Assembly (NCBI RefSeq): GCF_004005855.1
Contig: NZ_SACL01000007.1
Span: forward strand, 124,001-188,000
DNA: 64,000 nucleotides
Origin: Rhodovarius crocodyli
GTDB lineage: Bacteria > Pseudomonadota > Alphaproteobacteria > Acetobacterales > Acetobacteraceae
Direction: 5' to 3'
The position numbers were made by a program, and so were the translations under genes. Positions 24,909-33,798 of this stretch are shown here, piece by piece. The notes under the pieces were generated by a model, which did not search any database, was not told where the DNA came from, and saw only the letters and a program-made list of their open reading frames with translations. The number at the start of each line of letters is the position of its first letter. The first letter of the stretch is position 1.

Positions 24909-25821
24909 TCCGCAACAGCCCCACGAAGCGCCGGTGCCAGTTCACATAGCCCGGATGCACATGCGTCAGCCGGCCCTTCACCACCTCATGCGCCTCCGCC
25001 AGCCGGTGGAAGGGGATGAACGGGTAGAGGTGGTGTTCGGCGTGATAGGGCATGTTCCACATCAGCAGCCGCATGACCGGGTTGGTCAGCATGGTGCGGG
25101 TGTTGGTCAGCCCGTCGCGGTCGTTCGAGCACAGCGTGTGCTCGGTCAGCAGATAGCAGCGCAGCATGCACTGGCCGAACAGCTGCGGCAGCACCCAGAA
25201 CAGCAGCACCGCCTGCCAGCCGAGCGTGACCCCCGCCAGCAGCGCCATGCCCAGCACGAAGGCCACCATCAGCCGCACGCTGCGGATGATGCGCGGCGCG
25301 GCATCCGGGTGGATGTAGGGATAGGCCGAGTAATCGCCGCGCAGCCCGTCCACCGCGATGCGGAAGCGTGACCGCCAGTAGGGAATGGTGGTCAGGCGCA
25401 GCAGATAGTTGCCGATGCGCGCCGGCGGCGGCTGGATGGACAGCTCGGGGTCGCGCTCCGGGTCCTGCGTGTGGCGGTGATGGGCCAGGTGATAGGACTG
25501 GTAGAAATGCCAGTTGAAGAAGGAGGGCGCGCCCGCCAGCCAGCCCACGATCGCGTTCAGGCGGCGGGTGGCGAAGGCGGTCTGGTGCATCGTCTCATGG
25601 AAGGGCGCGAACAGCGCGGCCTGCACCACGCCCAGCGCCATGATGGCGGGCGCCTTCCACCAGCCCGGCAGCACGGCCACCAGCGTGCCGGTCAGCAGCA
25701 GCAGGCCCAGGTGGATGGCCAGCTGCACCAGCCCCCGCGCATCCGAGCGTTCGGCCAGATGCATCATCGCGCCGGGCTTCGGCGCGCGGATATGGGCTTC
25801 CTCGTGGGTCAGGCCGCTCAT
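24889..25821 (-). CDS. Membrane fatty acid desaturase
   Basis: 310 residues with several membrane-embedded segments. All three histidine clusters of the desaturase/hydroxylase superfamily are present: HETMH (residues 75-79), HLAHHRHT (111-118) and HAEHH in the C-terminal part. They bind the di-iron centre. The enzyme would introduce a double bond or hydroxyl into a membrane lipid acyl chain or carotenoid-like substrate. GGAG lies seven bases before the start. The last codons (TGGAAP) lie inside a hairpin of the adjacent repeat element, so the C-terminus may have been reshaped by it. The gene follows a monooxygenase gene at a distance of 116 bases. Confidence 0.85.
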   Translation of the reverse strand: MSGLTHEEAHIRAPKPGAMMHLAERSDARGLVQLAIHLGLLLLTGTLVAVLPGWWKAPAIMALGVVQAALFAPFHETMHQTAFATRRLNAIVGWLAGAPSFFNWHFYQSYHLAHHRHTQDPERDPELSIQPPPARIGNYLLRLTTIPYWRSRFRIAVDGLRGDYSAYPYIHPDAAPRIIRSVRLMVAFVLGMALLAGVTLGWQAVLLFWVLPQLFGQCMLRCYLLTEHTLCSNDRDGLTNTRTMLTNPVMRLLMWNMPYHAEHHLYPFIPFHRLAEAHEVVKGRLTHVHPGYVNWHRRFVGLLRTGGAAP

Positions 25822-25937
25822 GCCGGTCTCCTGCGGGGTGGCGGAGGCATGATGGCCGGGTGCGGGGGCGGCTGTCGACCGCGGATGGGCGCCCCGTTGC
25901 GCCCGCGGGCGGGGTTGTGCCTGCCCGCTGGGCAGGT

Positions 25938-27263
25938 TCAGCCCTTCACATGCCGGTTGGCCGGGCGCGGAATCCCCAGGTTCTCACGCAGGGTCGTGCC
26001 CTCGTATTCCGTGCGGAACAGGCCGCGCCGCTGCAGCTCGGGCACCACCTTGGCGATGAAATCCTCCAGGCAGCTCGGCAGCACCGGGAAGGTCAGCATG
26101 AAGCCGTCGCAGGCGCCGGCTTCGAACCAGCGCTGCATGTCGTCCGCGATGCTGGCGGGCGTGCCGCAGATCACGGCCTTGCTGCGGTTGTAGCGCATGG
26201 CCATCTCGCGCAGGGTCAGCCCCTGGCGGATCATCCCCACGATCTCGGCGAAATAGGCCTGGTGGTGGTTGGAATGGCTGGGGATGCGGCTCTCGGGCAC
26301 CGGCTCGTCCAGCGGCAGGTCCGACAGGTCGGTCTCCAGGTCCTGGTTCAGGCGCATCACGCCCACATCGGGGTGCAGCAGCTGCTGCCAGCCGGCCAGC
26401 ATGGCCTCGGCTTCCTCCTTTGTGTCGCCCACCACGATGGTCACGCCCGCGATGATCTTGAGCATGTCCGGCGTGCGGCCGAACTTGGCCAGCCGGCCCT
26501 TCAGATCCTTGTAGAACTCGACCGCGCCCTCGATGGTGGCCGAGGTGCCGAAGACGACCTCAGCCGTCTCGGCCGCGATTTCCTTGCCGGTGTCGGAGGC
26601 GCCGGCCTGCAGGATGACGGGGCGGCCCTGCGGCGGGCGGGCCAGGTTCAGCGCGCCATGCACCCGGAAATAGGCGCCGTCATGCGCGACCGGGTGCTGC
26701 TTCTCGGGCAGGAAGTTCTGGCAGGTCTCGTGGTCGGTCACGAAGGCGTCGTCCTCCCAGCTGTCCCACAGCTGGAAGGCGACATCCACGAATTCGCGGG
26801 CCCGGGCATAGCGGTCCGCATGGGCCGGCAGCTTGTCCAGGCCATAGTTCTTCGCCGCGTAGTCATTGGCCGAGGTGACCACGTTCCAGGCCGCGCGCCC
26901 GTTCGTCAGGTGGTCCAGCGACCCCATCTGCCGCGCCAGGTTGTAGGGCTCGAAGAAGCTGGTGGAGACGGTGCCGCCGAGGCCGATATGGCTGGTGGAA
27001 CCCGCCAGCGCCGAGAGCAGGGTGATGGGCTCCAGCACGTTCATGAACACCGGCGCGCGCGACCAGGCGCGCAGGTTGTCGGTGCGCGCCGCCGGGGTGT
27101 CGGCGATGAAGAACAGGTCGAGCTTCCCGTCCTCCGCGATGCGCGCGATCTTCTTGTACCACTCGATGTTGGTGCCGGCGTCATCCTGCGCCCCGGGCGC
27201 GAGCCAGGAGGCCAGGTGATTGCCGTTGGGCTGGACGAGCGTGGCGAGGACGAGATGCGGCAT
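25938..27263 (-). CDS. LLM-class flavin-dependent monooxygenase (NtaA/DszA-like)
   Basis: 441 residues, a paralogue of the protein at 11674. Family blocks: LDLFFIADTPAAR, GLGGTVSTSFFEPYNLARQM, SLDHLTNGRAAWNVVTSAND and PVILQAGASDTGKEIAAE. These enzymes use FMNH2 and oxygen to oxidise compounds such as aminopolycarboxylates or organosulfur substrates. GGAG lies nine bases before the ATG. It is encoded alone on the minus strand between a desaturase and membrane protein genes, without a flavin reductase. Substrate unknown. Confidence 0.82.
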   Translation of the reverse strand: MPHLVLATLVQPNGNHLASWLAPGAQDDAGTNIEWYKKIARIAEDGKLDLFFIADTPAARTDNLRAWSRAPVFMNVLEPITLLSALAGSTSHIGLGGTVSTSFFEPYNLARQMGSLDHLTNGRAAWNVVTSANDYAAKNYGLDKLPAHADRYARAREFVDVAFQLWDSWEDDAFVTDHETCQNFLPEKQHPVAHDGAYFRVHGALNLARPPQGRPVILQAGASDTGKEIAAETAEVVFGTSATIEGAVEFYKDLKGRLAKFGRTPDMLKIIAGVTIVVGDTKEEAEAMLAGWQQLLHPDVGVMRLNQDLETDLSDLPLDEPVPESRIPSHSNHHQAYFAEIVGMIRQGLTLREMAMRYNRSKAVICGTPASIADDMQRWFEAGACDGFMLTFPVLPSCLEDFIAKVVPELQRRGLFRTEYEGTTLRENLGIPRPANRHVKG

Positions 27264-27375
27264 GGACGGCTCCGATCGGCGCTGGGTCCATCAAAGCAGC
27301 TTCACCTGACCTGTCATATCCGGGGCGAGGCAAGTTTCTGCGGGTCTTGCGCATCGCCTGCCCAAAGCGGCGGCA

Positions 27376-27582
27376 TCAGCGCCGCCGGCGCGCCGCCATC
27401 ACCACATTGCCCAGCAGCACCCCCAGGCATCCGGCCAGCAGCACGGCGCCGGCCAATGCCGCGCCGGTGGCGGCGGCCAGCACGCCTGCCGCCACGCAGC
27501 ACAGCAGCAGGGCCAGGGCCAGGCGCCCGTCATCGACGAAGAGGCCCCAGACCTCGCCGAGTATCGCGCGAATGATCCTCAT
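27376..27582 (-). CDS. Small two-span membrane protein
   Basis: 68 residues with two predicted helices (about 20-36 and 40-60) and a basic C-terminal end (AARRRR). It overlaps the upstream gene by four bases (ATGA), so it is translated together with the FTR1-like protein, and may be a partner subunit. I do not recognise the family. The strict coupling and clean membrane profile argue that it is real. Confidence 0.6.
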   Translation of the reverse strand: MRIIRAILGEVWGLFVDDGRLALALLLCCVAAGVLAAATGAALAGAVLLAGCLGVLLGNVVMAARRRR

Positions 27583-28319
27583 GCCCGTGCCTCCCGCCCG
27601 GCCATCCGGGTTCCGAGCAGCGCCACGGCCAACACGGCGGCCCCGATGACCGGCAGCGCCAGGTCATGGCCCGGCCAGTCGATGCCCAGCCCCTCGCCGG
27701 TCCAGAAGATGCCGAAGGCCGAGATCAGCACGCCCACGATGAATTTCAGCGTATTCTCCGGCACCCGGGCCAAGGGCTTGTGGACGGCGACCGCCAGCAT
27801 GGCCACCAGCACCGCCGCGGCCAGCGCCCCCATGGCGGCCGGGCCGATCAGGGCAGGGCTGCCGGCGGCCACCGCCAGCACCAGGAAGGCGACCTCCACC
27901 CCCTCCAGCAACACGGCCTTGAAGGCGGTGACGAAGGCCACGGGGTCCATGCCCCAGCGTTCCCCGGCGCGGGCCAGGCGCAGGTTGGCGGCCTCGCTGC
28001 GGAAGATCGCTTCCTCGTCATGCAGGGGGATGATGCCGGCGCCCCGCAGCATGGCCTTGCGCAGCCAGCGCATGCCGAACAGCAGCAGCAGCAGGCCCAC
28101 GAACAGCTGCAGCGCCTGCTCCGGCAGACGCGCCAGGGCGGGGCCCAGCAGCAGCACCAGCGCCGCCAGCGCCAGCAGTCCGGCGGCAAGCCCGGCCAGC
28201 GCCGGGCGCCAGCCGCGCACGAGGCCCACGGCCAGCAGGATGGTCGCGGCCTCCACGCATTCCACCAGGGAAGCGAGGAAGGCCGCCGAGACGGTAGGCG
28301 CGAGTTCGAGCCAGCTCAT
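27579..28319 (-). CDS. COG4280-type membrane protein with duplicated FTR1-like Glu motifs
   Basis: 246 residues, mostly hydrophobic with about seven spans. The two halves look alike: ECVE (residues 20-23) then PEQALQLFVGLLLLLFG, and EGVE (139-142) then PENTLKFIVGVLISAFG. Paired ExxE motifs in helices are typical of iron permease FTR1, and COG4280 proteins are distant, uncharacterised relatives. A metal-handling role is a guess from these motifs. GGAGACACC precedes the ATG. It is cotranscribed with the small protein downstream and lies 14 bases after the RpiR gene, so all three may be one operon. Confidence 0.6.
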   Translation of the reverse strand: MSWLELAPTVSAAFLASLVECVEAATILLAVGLVRGWRPALAGLAAGLLALAALVLLLGPALARLPEQALQLFVGLLLLLFGMRWLRKAMLRGAGIIPLHDEEAIFRSEAANLRLARAGERWGMDPVAFVTAFKAVLLEGVEVAFLVLAVAAGSPALIGPAAMGALAAAVLVAMLAVAVHKPLARVPENTLKFIVGVLISAFGIFWTGEGLGIDWPGHDLALPVIGAAVLAVALLGTRMAGREARA

Positions 28320-28333
28320 GGGGTGTCTCCGGT

Positions 28334-29188
28334 TCAGCCGATGTCGCGCCGGGCCCCGGCAAGGCCCGCGCGCAGCGCGTTGAGGTGGTCGAGCGTGCCC
28401 AGGGCGCGTGGCCCGTCCAGCGCGGCCAGCCCCAGCACCAGCGCCTCCAGCGCCACCAGCGTCGCGCCGTGCAGCGCCACGCGATGCGCCTGGCCGCGCT
28501 GCACGGGCAGCACGACCTCCGCCTGGCGCGCCAGGGAACGGTCCAGGCTGTCCGTCACCAGCACCAGCGGCAGGGCCAGCCGGCGCGTTTCGGCAAAGAC
28601 GGTCGCGACCTCCCGGTAGGGCTGGCCATAGGCCATGACGAGCAGCGCGTCGCCCGGCGCCAGGTCCAGCAGCTGGTCGGCCAGGGCCGTGCCCGCGGCA
28701 TCCAGCGCGCGGGCGGCGCGGCCGGCGCGTGCCAGCAGCAGCGCGGCATAATGCGCAAGGGGCGCCGAGGGGCCGATTCCGAAGACCAGCACGCGGCGGG
28801 CGGGGTGCAGGGTGGCCACCGCATCGCGCAGGGCGGCCCGGACCTCGGGCGAGCCCAGGGCCTCCACGGCCTCTCGCTGGGTGTCGAGTGCCAGGTCCAT
28901 GGCGCTGCCGGCTTCCTCGCCGGCCTCGGCCAGGGTTTCGCGCAGGGCCTGGGCCGGGCTGCCGGCGGCCATCTCGCCGGCCATGGCGCGCTTCAGCTCC
29001 GGCAGGCCGGAAAAGCCCAGCGCCTGCACGCTGCGCACCACCGTGGCGTCGGAAGTGCCGATGCGCGCGGCCAGCTCGGCGGCGGAACTGGCCAATGCCA
29101 GGGCCGGGTTGTCCAGGATGAAGCGCGCCACCCGCCGGGCGGTGGGGGAGAGATTGGCGGTGGCGTCACGCAGGCGATCGAGGCTCAT
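28334..29188 (-). CDS. MurR/RpiR family transcriptional regulator
   Basis: 284 residues. The N-terminal RpiR helix-turn-helix domain contains TARRVARFILDNPALALASS and ARIGTSDATVVRSVQALGF. The C-terminal SIS sugar-phosphate-binding domain has VLVFGIGPSAPLAHYAALLL and DALLVMAYGQPYREV. RpiR proteins usually respond to phosphosugars. ATG 29188 is chosen because the preceding region is an AT-rich, non-coding promoter island; a farther ATG at 29272 would translate it. The only genes downstream on this strand are the FTR1-like and small membrane proteins, so its targets may be these or elsewhere. Confidence 0.85.
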   Translation of the reverse strand: MSLDRLRDATANLSPTARRVARFILDNPALALASSAAELAARIGTSDATVVRSVQALGFSGLPELKRAMAGEMAAGSPAQALRETLAEAGEEAGSAMDLALDTQREAVEALGSPEVRAALRDAVATLHPARRVLVFGIGPSAPLAHYAALLLARAGRAARALDAAGTALADQLLDLAPGDALLVMAYGQPYREVATVFAETRRLALPLVLVTDSLDRSLARQAEVVLPVQRGQAHRVALHGATLVALEALVLGLAALDGPRALGTLDHLNALRAGLAGARRDIG

Positions 29189-29284
29189 GACTGTGGTGTA
29201 TGCTACTAAAAAACTGGAAATGCAATAAACACTACAAACTGCCCCATTGACCCGGCCCCGGGCCGCTGGCATCCGCGCCGGATC
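29189..29284. promoter_or_regulatory. Divergent RpiR / prfA promoter region
   Basis: The first 60 bases next to the RpiR gene are strikingly AT-rich for this genome. On the minus strand TTGCAT and CATACA stand 17 bases apart, a possible weak promoter. GTGTTTATTGC (minus) and GTGGTGTATGC (plus) form an imperfect inverted pair that could be an RpiR autoregulatory site. On the plus strand TTGACC (near 29247) may serve prfA. Confidence 0.3.
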
Positions 29285-30346
29285 ATGACCAGCGCCGGCC
29301 TCCTTGCCCGTCTCGACCAGATCACCCGCCGTTCAGAGGAGCTTCGCGCCCAGCTGGAAACCGCGCCGGGGGGCAGTATCGCCGCCATCTCCAAGGAGCT
29401 GAGTGCGCTGGACCCGGTGGTGGAGCGCATCCAGGCCTGGCGCGAGGCGACCCGCGCCCGCGATGACGCCGCCGCCATGCTGGCCGACCCCGAGATGAAG
29501 GAGCTGGCCGAGGCCGAGCTGGCCGAGCTGGATGCCGGCCTGCCGGGGCTGGAGCGCGAGATGCGCCTGGCGCTGCTGCCCAAGGACGCGGCGGATGAGC
29601 GCAGCGCCATCCTGGAAATCCGCCCCGCCGCCGGCGGCGACGAGGCCGGCATCTTCGCGGGTGAGCTGTTCAACGCCTATCAGCGCTACGCGGCCAACCG
29701 GGGCTGGCGCTTCTCCGTGCTCGACTATGACGAGAACGAGGTGGGCGGCGTGAAGGGCGCCACCGCCGAGATCGAGGGCACGGGCGTGTTCGCGCGGCTG
29801 AAGTTCGAATCGGGCGTGCACCGGGTGCAGCGCGTGCCGGCCACCGAGACCCAGGGCCGCATCCATACCTCCACCGTCACGGTCGCCATCATGCCTGAGG
29901 CCGAGGAGGTGGACGTGCAGATCAACGACAGCGACCTGCGCATCGACACCTATCGCGCCAGCGGCGCCGGTGGCCAGCACGTGAACAAGACGGACAGCGC
30001 CGTGCGCATCACCCACATCCCCACCGGCACGGTGGTCGCGATGCAGGAGGAAAAGTCCCAGCACAAGAACAAGGCCAAGGCCATGAAGGTGCTGCGCGCC
30101 CGCATCTATGAGGCGCAGCGCCAGTCCCTGGCCAATGCGCGCGCCGCCGACCGGCGCGGCCAGGTCGGCACCGGCGACCGCAGCGAGCGCATCCGCACCT
30201 ACAACTTCCCGCAAGGCCGCGTGACGGACCACCGCATCGGCCTGACCCTGCACAAGATCGACCGCATCATGCTGGGCGAGATGGACGACATCTTCGACGC
30301 GCTGATCGCCGAGGACGAGGCGGCCCGTCTGGCGGCCGAGGAATGA
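29285..30346 (+). CDS. prfA: Peptide chain release factor 1
   Basis: 353 residues, full RF1 length. The stop-codon recognition motif PAT (VPATETQGR, about residue 185) identifies RF1, reading UAA and UAG. The GGQ motif ([18 protein letters not shown], about residue 228) is the peptidyl-tRNA hydrolysis centre. It overlaps prmC by four bases, and PrmC methylates the Gln of this motif. Promoter probably in the short divergent region shared with the RpiR gene. Confidence 0.97.
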   Translation: MTSAGLLARLDQITRRSEELRAQLETAPGGSIAAISKELSALDPVVERIQAWREATRARDDAAAMLADPEMKELAEAELAELDAGLPGLEREMRLALLPKDAADERSAILEIRPAAGGDEAGIFAGELFNAYQRYAANRGWRFSVLDYDENEVGGVKGATAEIEGTGVFARLKFESGVHRVQRVPATETQGRIHTSTVTVAIMPEAEEVDVQINDSDLRIDTYRASGAGGQHVNKTDSAVRITHIPTGTVVAMQEEKSQHKNKAKAMKVLRARIYEAQRQSLANARAADRRGQVGTGDRSERIRTYNFPQGRVTDHRIGLTLHKIDRIMLGEMDDIFDALIAEDEAARLAAEE

Positions 30347-31197
30347 GCGCCTGCGAGCCGGGTGAGAGCGTCGGCGCCTGGCTGTGCCAGGCCGGCCAGC
30401 TGCTGCGCGCGGCCGCCATCGAGAACCCCCGCCTGGAAGCGCGCTGGATGCTGGCCGAGGCCATGGCGACCACGGCCGAGGTGCTGCTGCGCGAGCCGCG
30501 CGCGCCCGTGGCCCCCGAGGCCTCCGCGCGCTTCACCGCCATGCTGGCGCGGCGGGCACGGCGGGAACCCTTGGCCTATATCCTGGGCCATGCGGGGTTT
30601 TGGGGGCTGGATTTCGAGGTCTCCCCCGCCACGCTGATCCCGCGCCCGGATTCGGAAACCATCGTGGAGGCCGCGCTGGCGCACAGGCCCGGCGCCGGCC
30701 GCGTGCTGGACCTGGGCACCGGCACCGGCTGCCTGCTGCTGGCGGTGCTGTCCGAGATACCCGACGCCTGGGGCGTGGGCCTCGACCTGCGGCCGGGCGC
30801 GGCGGCGCTGGCGGCGCGCAATGCAGCCCGACTCGGCATGGCCGGGCGCAGCGCCTTCCTGGCCGGGGAATGGGCCGAGGCGCTGACCGGCCGGTTCGAC
30901 CTGATCCTGTCCAACCCGCCCTATATCGAGGCCGCCGTGATCCCGGAGCTGATGCCCGAGGTCGCGGGCCATGAACCGGGCAGCGCGCTGGACGGCGGTG
31001 CGGACGGACTCGACGCCTATCGCGCGCTGGCGCCGCAGATCGCGCGGCTGCTGGCCCCCGGTGGTGTGGCCGTGCTGGAGCTGGGGCAGGGCCAGGGGCC
31101 CGATGTCTCGGCCCTGATGGCGGGGCAGGGGCTTGAAACCCGCGAGATCCGGCCCGATCTGGGTGAAATACCCCGTGCATTGGTGATTTCGCGATGA
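30343..31197 (+). CDS. prmC: Peptide chain release factor N(5)-glutamine methyltransferase
   Basis: 284 residues. An N-terminal helical domain precedes a Rossmann SAM-binding domain with [16 protein letters not shown]. The catalytic NPPY motif ([10 protein letters not shown], residues 191-194) is characteristic of enzymes that methylate amide nitrogens. PrmC modifies Gln of the GGQ motif of RF1 and RF2. It is translationally coupled to prfA (ATGA overlap), the common arrangement in bacteria. Confidence 0.95.
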   Translation: MSACEPGESVGAWLCQAGQLLRAAAIENPRLEARWMLAEAMATTAEVLLREPRAPVAPEASARFTAMLARRARREPLAYILGHAGFWGLDFEVSPATLIPRPDSETIVEAALAHRPGAGRVLDLGTGTGCLLLAVLSEIPDAWGVGLDLRPGAAALAARNAARLGMAGRSAFLAGEWAEALTGRFDLILSNPPYIEAAVIPELMPEVAGHEPGSALDGGADGLDAYRALAPQIARLLAPGGVAVLELGQGQGPDVSALMAGQGLETREIRPDLGEIPRALVISR

Positions 31198-31373
31198 AGG
31201 ACGCTTGCGTTCCGGCGCGCGGCACGCCAAACAAGGGGTGAAGCGCAAGCGCCCCCGGAGTTCGCTAGGGTGGTGCGGCGCGATTCCCCGGCTCCGACAT
31301 TAGTCTCCCTGAGGTTCTTCCTCCGGGAATGAAGGGCGAGAGCCGCTCCTGATACGGAAGCACAGCGCAAACT

Positions 31374-31880
31374 ATGAACATGAAACGTATGCGTGGTCGC
31401 GGCGGCGGTGGCGGCGGGTTCCGCCAGGGCGGAGGCGGCGGCGGCTTTCAGCGCCACCAGGGTGGCGGCGGCAGCAGCGGCAACGGCCAGCCCCCCATGA
31501 ACCGCAACCACGTGTTCGACAGCAGCGGCCCCGATGTCCGCCTGCGTGGCACGGCCCAGCAGCTGTTCGAGAAGTATCTCCAGCTCGGCCGTGACGCGAC
31601 CGGCGGCGGCGACCGCGTGACGGCCGAGGCCTATTTCCAGCATGCGGAACATTATTTCCGCATCATGGGTGCCATGAACGCCGCCCAGGCCGCCCAGCAG
31701 GCCCAGCAGCAGCAGCGCCGCCATGAGCGTGACGAGGCCGCCGAGCCCGGCGAGCCGACCGGCGAAGCCGAGACCATCCCCGCCCCCCGCCCGGTCGAGA
31801 ACGAGAACCTGGCCGCCGATCTGGAGGCCGAGCTGGCCGCCGAGATCCGCGAGGAGAAGCGCGGCGAGACCGCGGCCTGA
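31374..31880 (+). CDS. DUF4167 domain protein with Gly/Arg-rich N-terminus
   Basis: 168 residues. The N-terminus is a low-complexity Gly-rich segment with RGRGGG-type repeats. It is followed by the DUF4167 core: PDVRLRGTAQQLFEKYLQLG, AYFQHAEHYFRIM. The C-terminal third is charged and probably disordered. The RGG-like region suggests RNA binding, but no function is established. The family is common in alphaproteobacteria, usually near prfA-prmC, as here. The 176-bp leader upstream has no other gene. Confidence 0.85.
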   Translation: MNMKRMRGRGGGGGGFRQGGGGGGFQRHQGGGGSSGNGQPPMNRNHVFDSSGPDVRLRGTAQQLFEKYLQLGRDATGGGDRVTAEAYFQHAEHYFRIMGAMNAAQAAQQAQQQQRRHERDEAAEPGEPTGEAETIPAPRPVENENLAADLEAELAAEIREEKRGETAA

Positions 31881-31898
31881 AACAGGCTGCTTCCCATG

Positions 31899-31936
31899 AA
31901 AAAGGCGCCGACCCCCGGCAGGGGCGGCGCCTTTTT
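31899..31936. terminator. Strong, likely bidirectional terminator
   Basis: AAAAAGGCGCCG (31899-31910) and CGGCGCCTTTTT (31925-31936) give a perfect 12-bp stem whose arms supply a T5 tract on either strand. It separates the convergent DUF4167 gene and the minus-strand exported protein. Confidence 0.8.
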
Positions 31937-31969
31937 GCTGCCTGACGGCTTGGCCGCCTGACGGGCCGC

Positions 31970-32344
31970 TCAGTGCGGCTTGATCGTTTCCGTACCGATC
32001 GCCTGGCTGCCCACCACCGTCCAGGTGCCGCTCATCTCGCCGTCGGGCTTCAGCTCATACATGCCCATGGCCGTCTGTTCGCCCAGCTGGAACACCACCG
32101 CGAACATCAGCCCGCTGATCATGCCCACGCCTTCGATGTTGTTGCCCGCCACCGTCCAGGTGAGGCGGAACGTCGTGGCGCCCACCTGGGTCAGCACCAG
32201 GCTGCCCTGGTACTCGCTGCCGTCGGGGTTGGTGCCCCGGACGTCATAGACGCCGCTGCGCTGGGCAGCGGCAGGGGAGATACCCAGCCCGGCCAGCGGC
32301 AGGGCGAGAAGGGCGGCGACGAGCAGGGCGCGGAGGCGGTTCAT
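31970..32344 (-). CDS. Exported protein of unknown function
   Basis: 124 residues. A signal peptide is clear (ALLVAALLALPLAGLGISPA, cleavage after AAAQ). The mature part (SGVYDVRGTNPDGSEYQGSL, TFRLTWTVAGNNIEGVGM) looks like a small beta-rich domain with alternating polar and hydrophobic residues. I do not recognise the family. It lies 17 bases after the pyruvate kinase stop on the same strand, so it is probably the last gene of the glycerate kinase-pyruvate kinase operon, though a role in carbon metabolism is not indicated. Confidence 0.7.
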   Translation of the reverse strand: MNRLRALLVAALLALPLAGLGISPAAAQRSGVYDVRGTNPDGSEYQGSLVLTQVGATTFRLTWTVAGNNIEGVGMISGLMFAVVFQLGEQTAMGMYELKPDGEMSGTWTVVGSQAIGTETIKPH

Positions 32345-32361
32345 GGCGTTCTTTTACCCGA

Positions 32362-33795
32362 TCATTTGACCGTCGCCACCCTCAGCGCGTTGGTGTTGCC
32401 CGGCGTGCCGAAGGGAACGCCCGCCGTCACCACGATCTCCTCGCCGAACTTGGCGAAGCCTTCCAGCCGCGCGGCGGCCGTCGCGCGGCGCACCATCTCG
32501 GTCATGGAGTGGATTTCCTCCATCACCGCCGGGTGCACGCCCCAGACGCAGGCCATGCGGCGGGCCGTCTGCAGGGAGGTGGACAGGCCCAGGATCGGGC
32601 AATCCGGCCGTTCGCGCGCGACCCGCAGCGTGGTGCTGCCGGAATTGCTGAAGGTGACGATGGCCTGGGCCTCGATGGTGTGGGCCACCTGGCGGGCGGC
32701 GGCGGCGATGGCGCCGGCGCTGCTGCGCTCCGTCTCGGGGCGGGAATTGTCGGTCAGCTGGCGCCAGCCGCCGTCCTGTTCCACCCGCGTCACGATCCGG
32801 CTCATGATCTCCACGGCTTCCAGCGGGTACTGGCCGGCAGCCGTCTCGGCCGAGAGCATCACGCAATCGGCACCGTCGAACACGGCGGTCGCGACGTCCG
32901 AGGCCTCGGCCCGGGTGGGGGCGGGGGCGGTGATCATGCTCTCCAGCATCTGGGTGGCGACCACCACGGGCTTGCCCAGCTGGCGGGCGGTGCGGACGAT
33001 GCGTTTCTGCACCAGCGGCACTTCCTCGGTGGGCAGCTCCACGCCCAGGTCGCCACGGGCCACCATCACGCAGTCGGTCAGCGCCAGGATGCCGTCCAGG
33101 TTCTCGATCGCCTGGGGCTTTTCCATCTTCACCATGATCTGGGCGCGGCCGGCCGCGATCTCCTTCGCCTCGGCCACGTCCTCGGGCCGCTGCACGAAGG
33201 ACAGGCCGATATATTCGATGCCCAGCGGCAGGATGAAGTCGAGGTCGGCGCGGTCCTTGGCCGTCAGCGCCGGGATGGGCAGGGCAACATCCGGCACGTT
33301 CACGCCCTTGCGGTCCGACAGGGGGCCGCCGGTGATCACCTCGGTCTCGATGTGGTCGTTCTCGACCGCGCGCAGCACGCGCAGGCGCAGCTTGCCGTCA
33401 TCCAGCAGCAGGTTGGTGCCGATGCGGGCCGCGTTGATGATCTCGGGGTGCGGCAGCTGCACGCGCGCGGCATCGCCCGGGGTGGGGTTCAGGTCCAGGC
33501 GGAAGCGGCTGCCGGGCGTCAGCGTCACGCGGCCGGCGGCGAACTTGCCGACCCGCAGCTTGGGCCCCTGCACATCGGCCAGCACGCCGATGGGCCGGCC
33601 GAGTTTCTTCTCCACCTCACGGATGGTGGCGAGCCTTGCCGCGTGGTCCTCGTGGCTGCCATGGCTGAAGTTCAGCCGGAACACATCGGCGCCCGCGCGG
33701 TACAGCTTCTCGATCATCTCGGGCGTCGAGCTGGCGGGCCCGAGCGTCGCGATGATCTTGGTGCGGCGGTAGCGGCGAAGCGGGATGCGCGACAT
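32362..33795 (-). CDS. pyk: Pyruvate kinase (TtuE-like)
   Basis: 477 residues. Pyruvate kinase motifs: TKIIATLGPASS at the N-terminus, FRLNFSHGSHEDH, the catalytic-lysine region IMVKMEKPQAIENLDGIL, DCVMVARGDLGVELP and KPVVVATQMLESM. It converts phosphoenolpyruvate and ADP to pyruvate and ATP. AGGAG precedes the ATG. It follows glycerate kinase by three bases and belongs with the divergent tartrate dehydrogenase; the same set occurs as ttuC-ttuD-ttuE in tartrate utilisation of Agrobacterium, where ttuE encodes pyruvate kinase. It could still be the organism's main pyruvate kinase. Confidence 0.93.
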   Translation of the reverse strand: MSRIPLRRYRRTKIIATLGPASSTPEMIEKLYRAGADVFRLNFSHGSHEDHAARLATIREVEKKLGRPIGVLADVQGPKLRVGKFAAGRVTLTPGSRFRLDLNPTPGDAARVQLPHPEIINAARIGTNLLLDDGKLRLRVLRAVENDHIETEVITGGPLSDRKGVNVPDVALPIPALTAKDRADLDFILPLGIEYIGLSFVQRPEDVAEAKEIAAGRAQIMVKMEKPQAIENLDGILALTDCVMVARGDLGVELPTEEVPLVQKRIVRTARQLGKPVVVATQMLESMITAPAPTRAEASDVATAVFDGADCVMLSAETAAGQYPLEAVEIMSRIVTRVEQDGGWRQLTDNSRPETERSSAGAIAAAARQVAHTIEAQAIVTFSNSGSTTLRVARERPDCPILGLSTSLQTARRMACVWGVHPAVMEEIHSMTEMVRRATAAARLEGFAKFGEEIVVTAGVPFGTPGNTNALRVATVK

Positions 33796-33798
33796 GGC

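Noticed and set aside
31202-31251. Inverted CGCTTGCG/CGCAAGCG after prmC as a terminator
   Set aside because: The arms are separated by 34 bases and no T tract follows; not convincing as a terminator.
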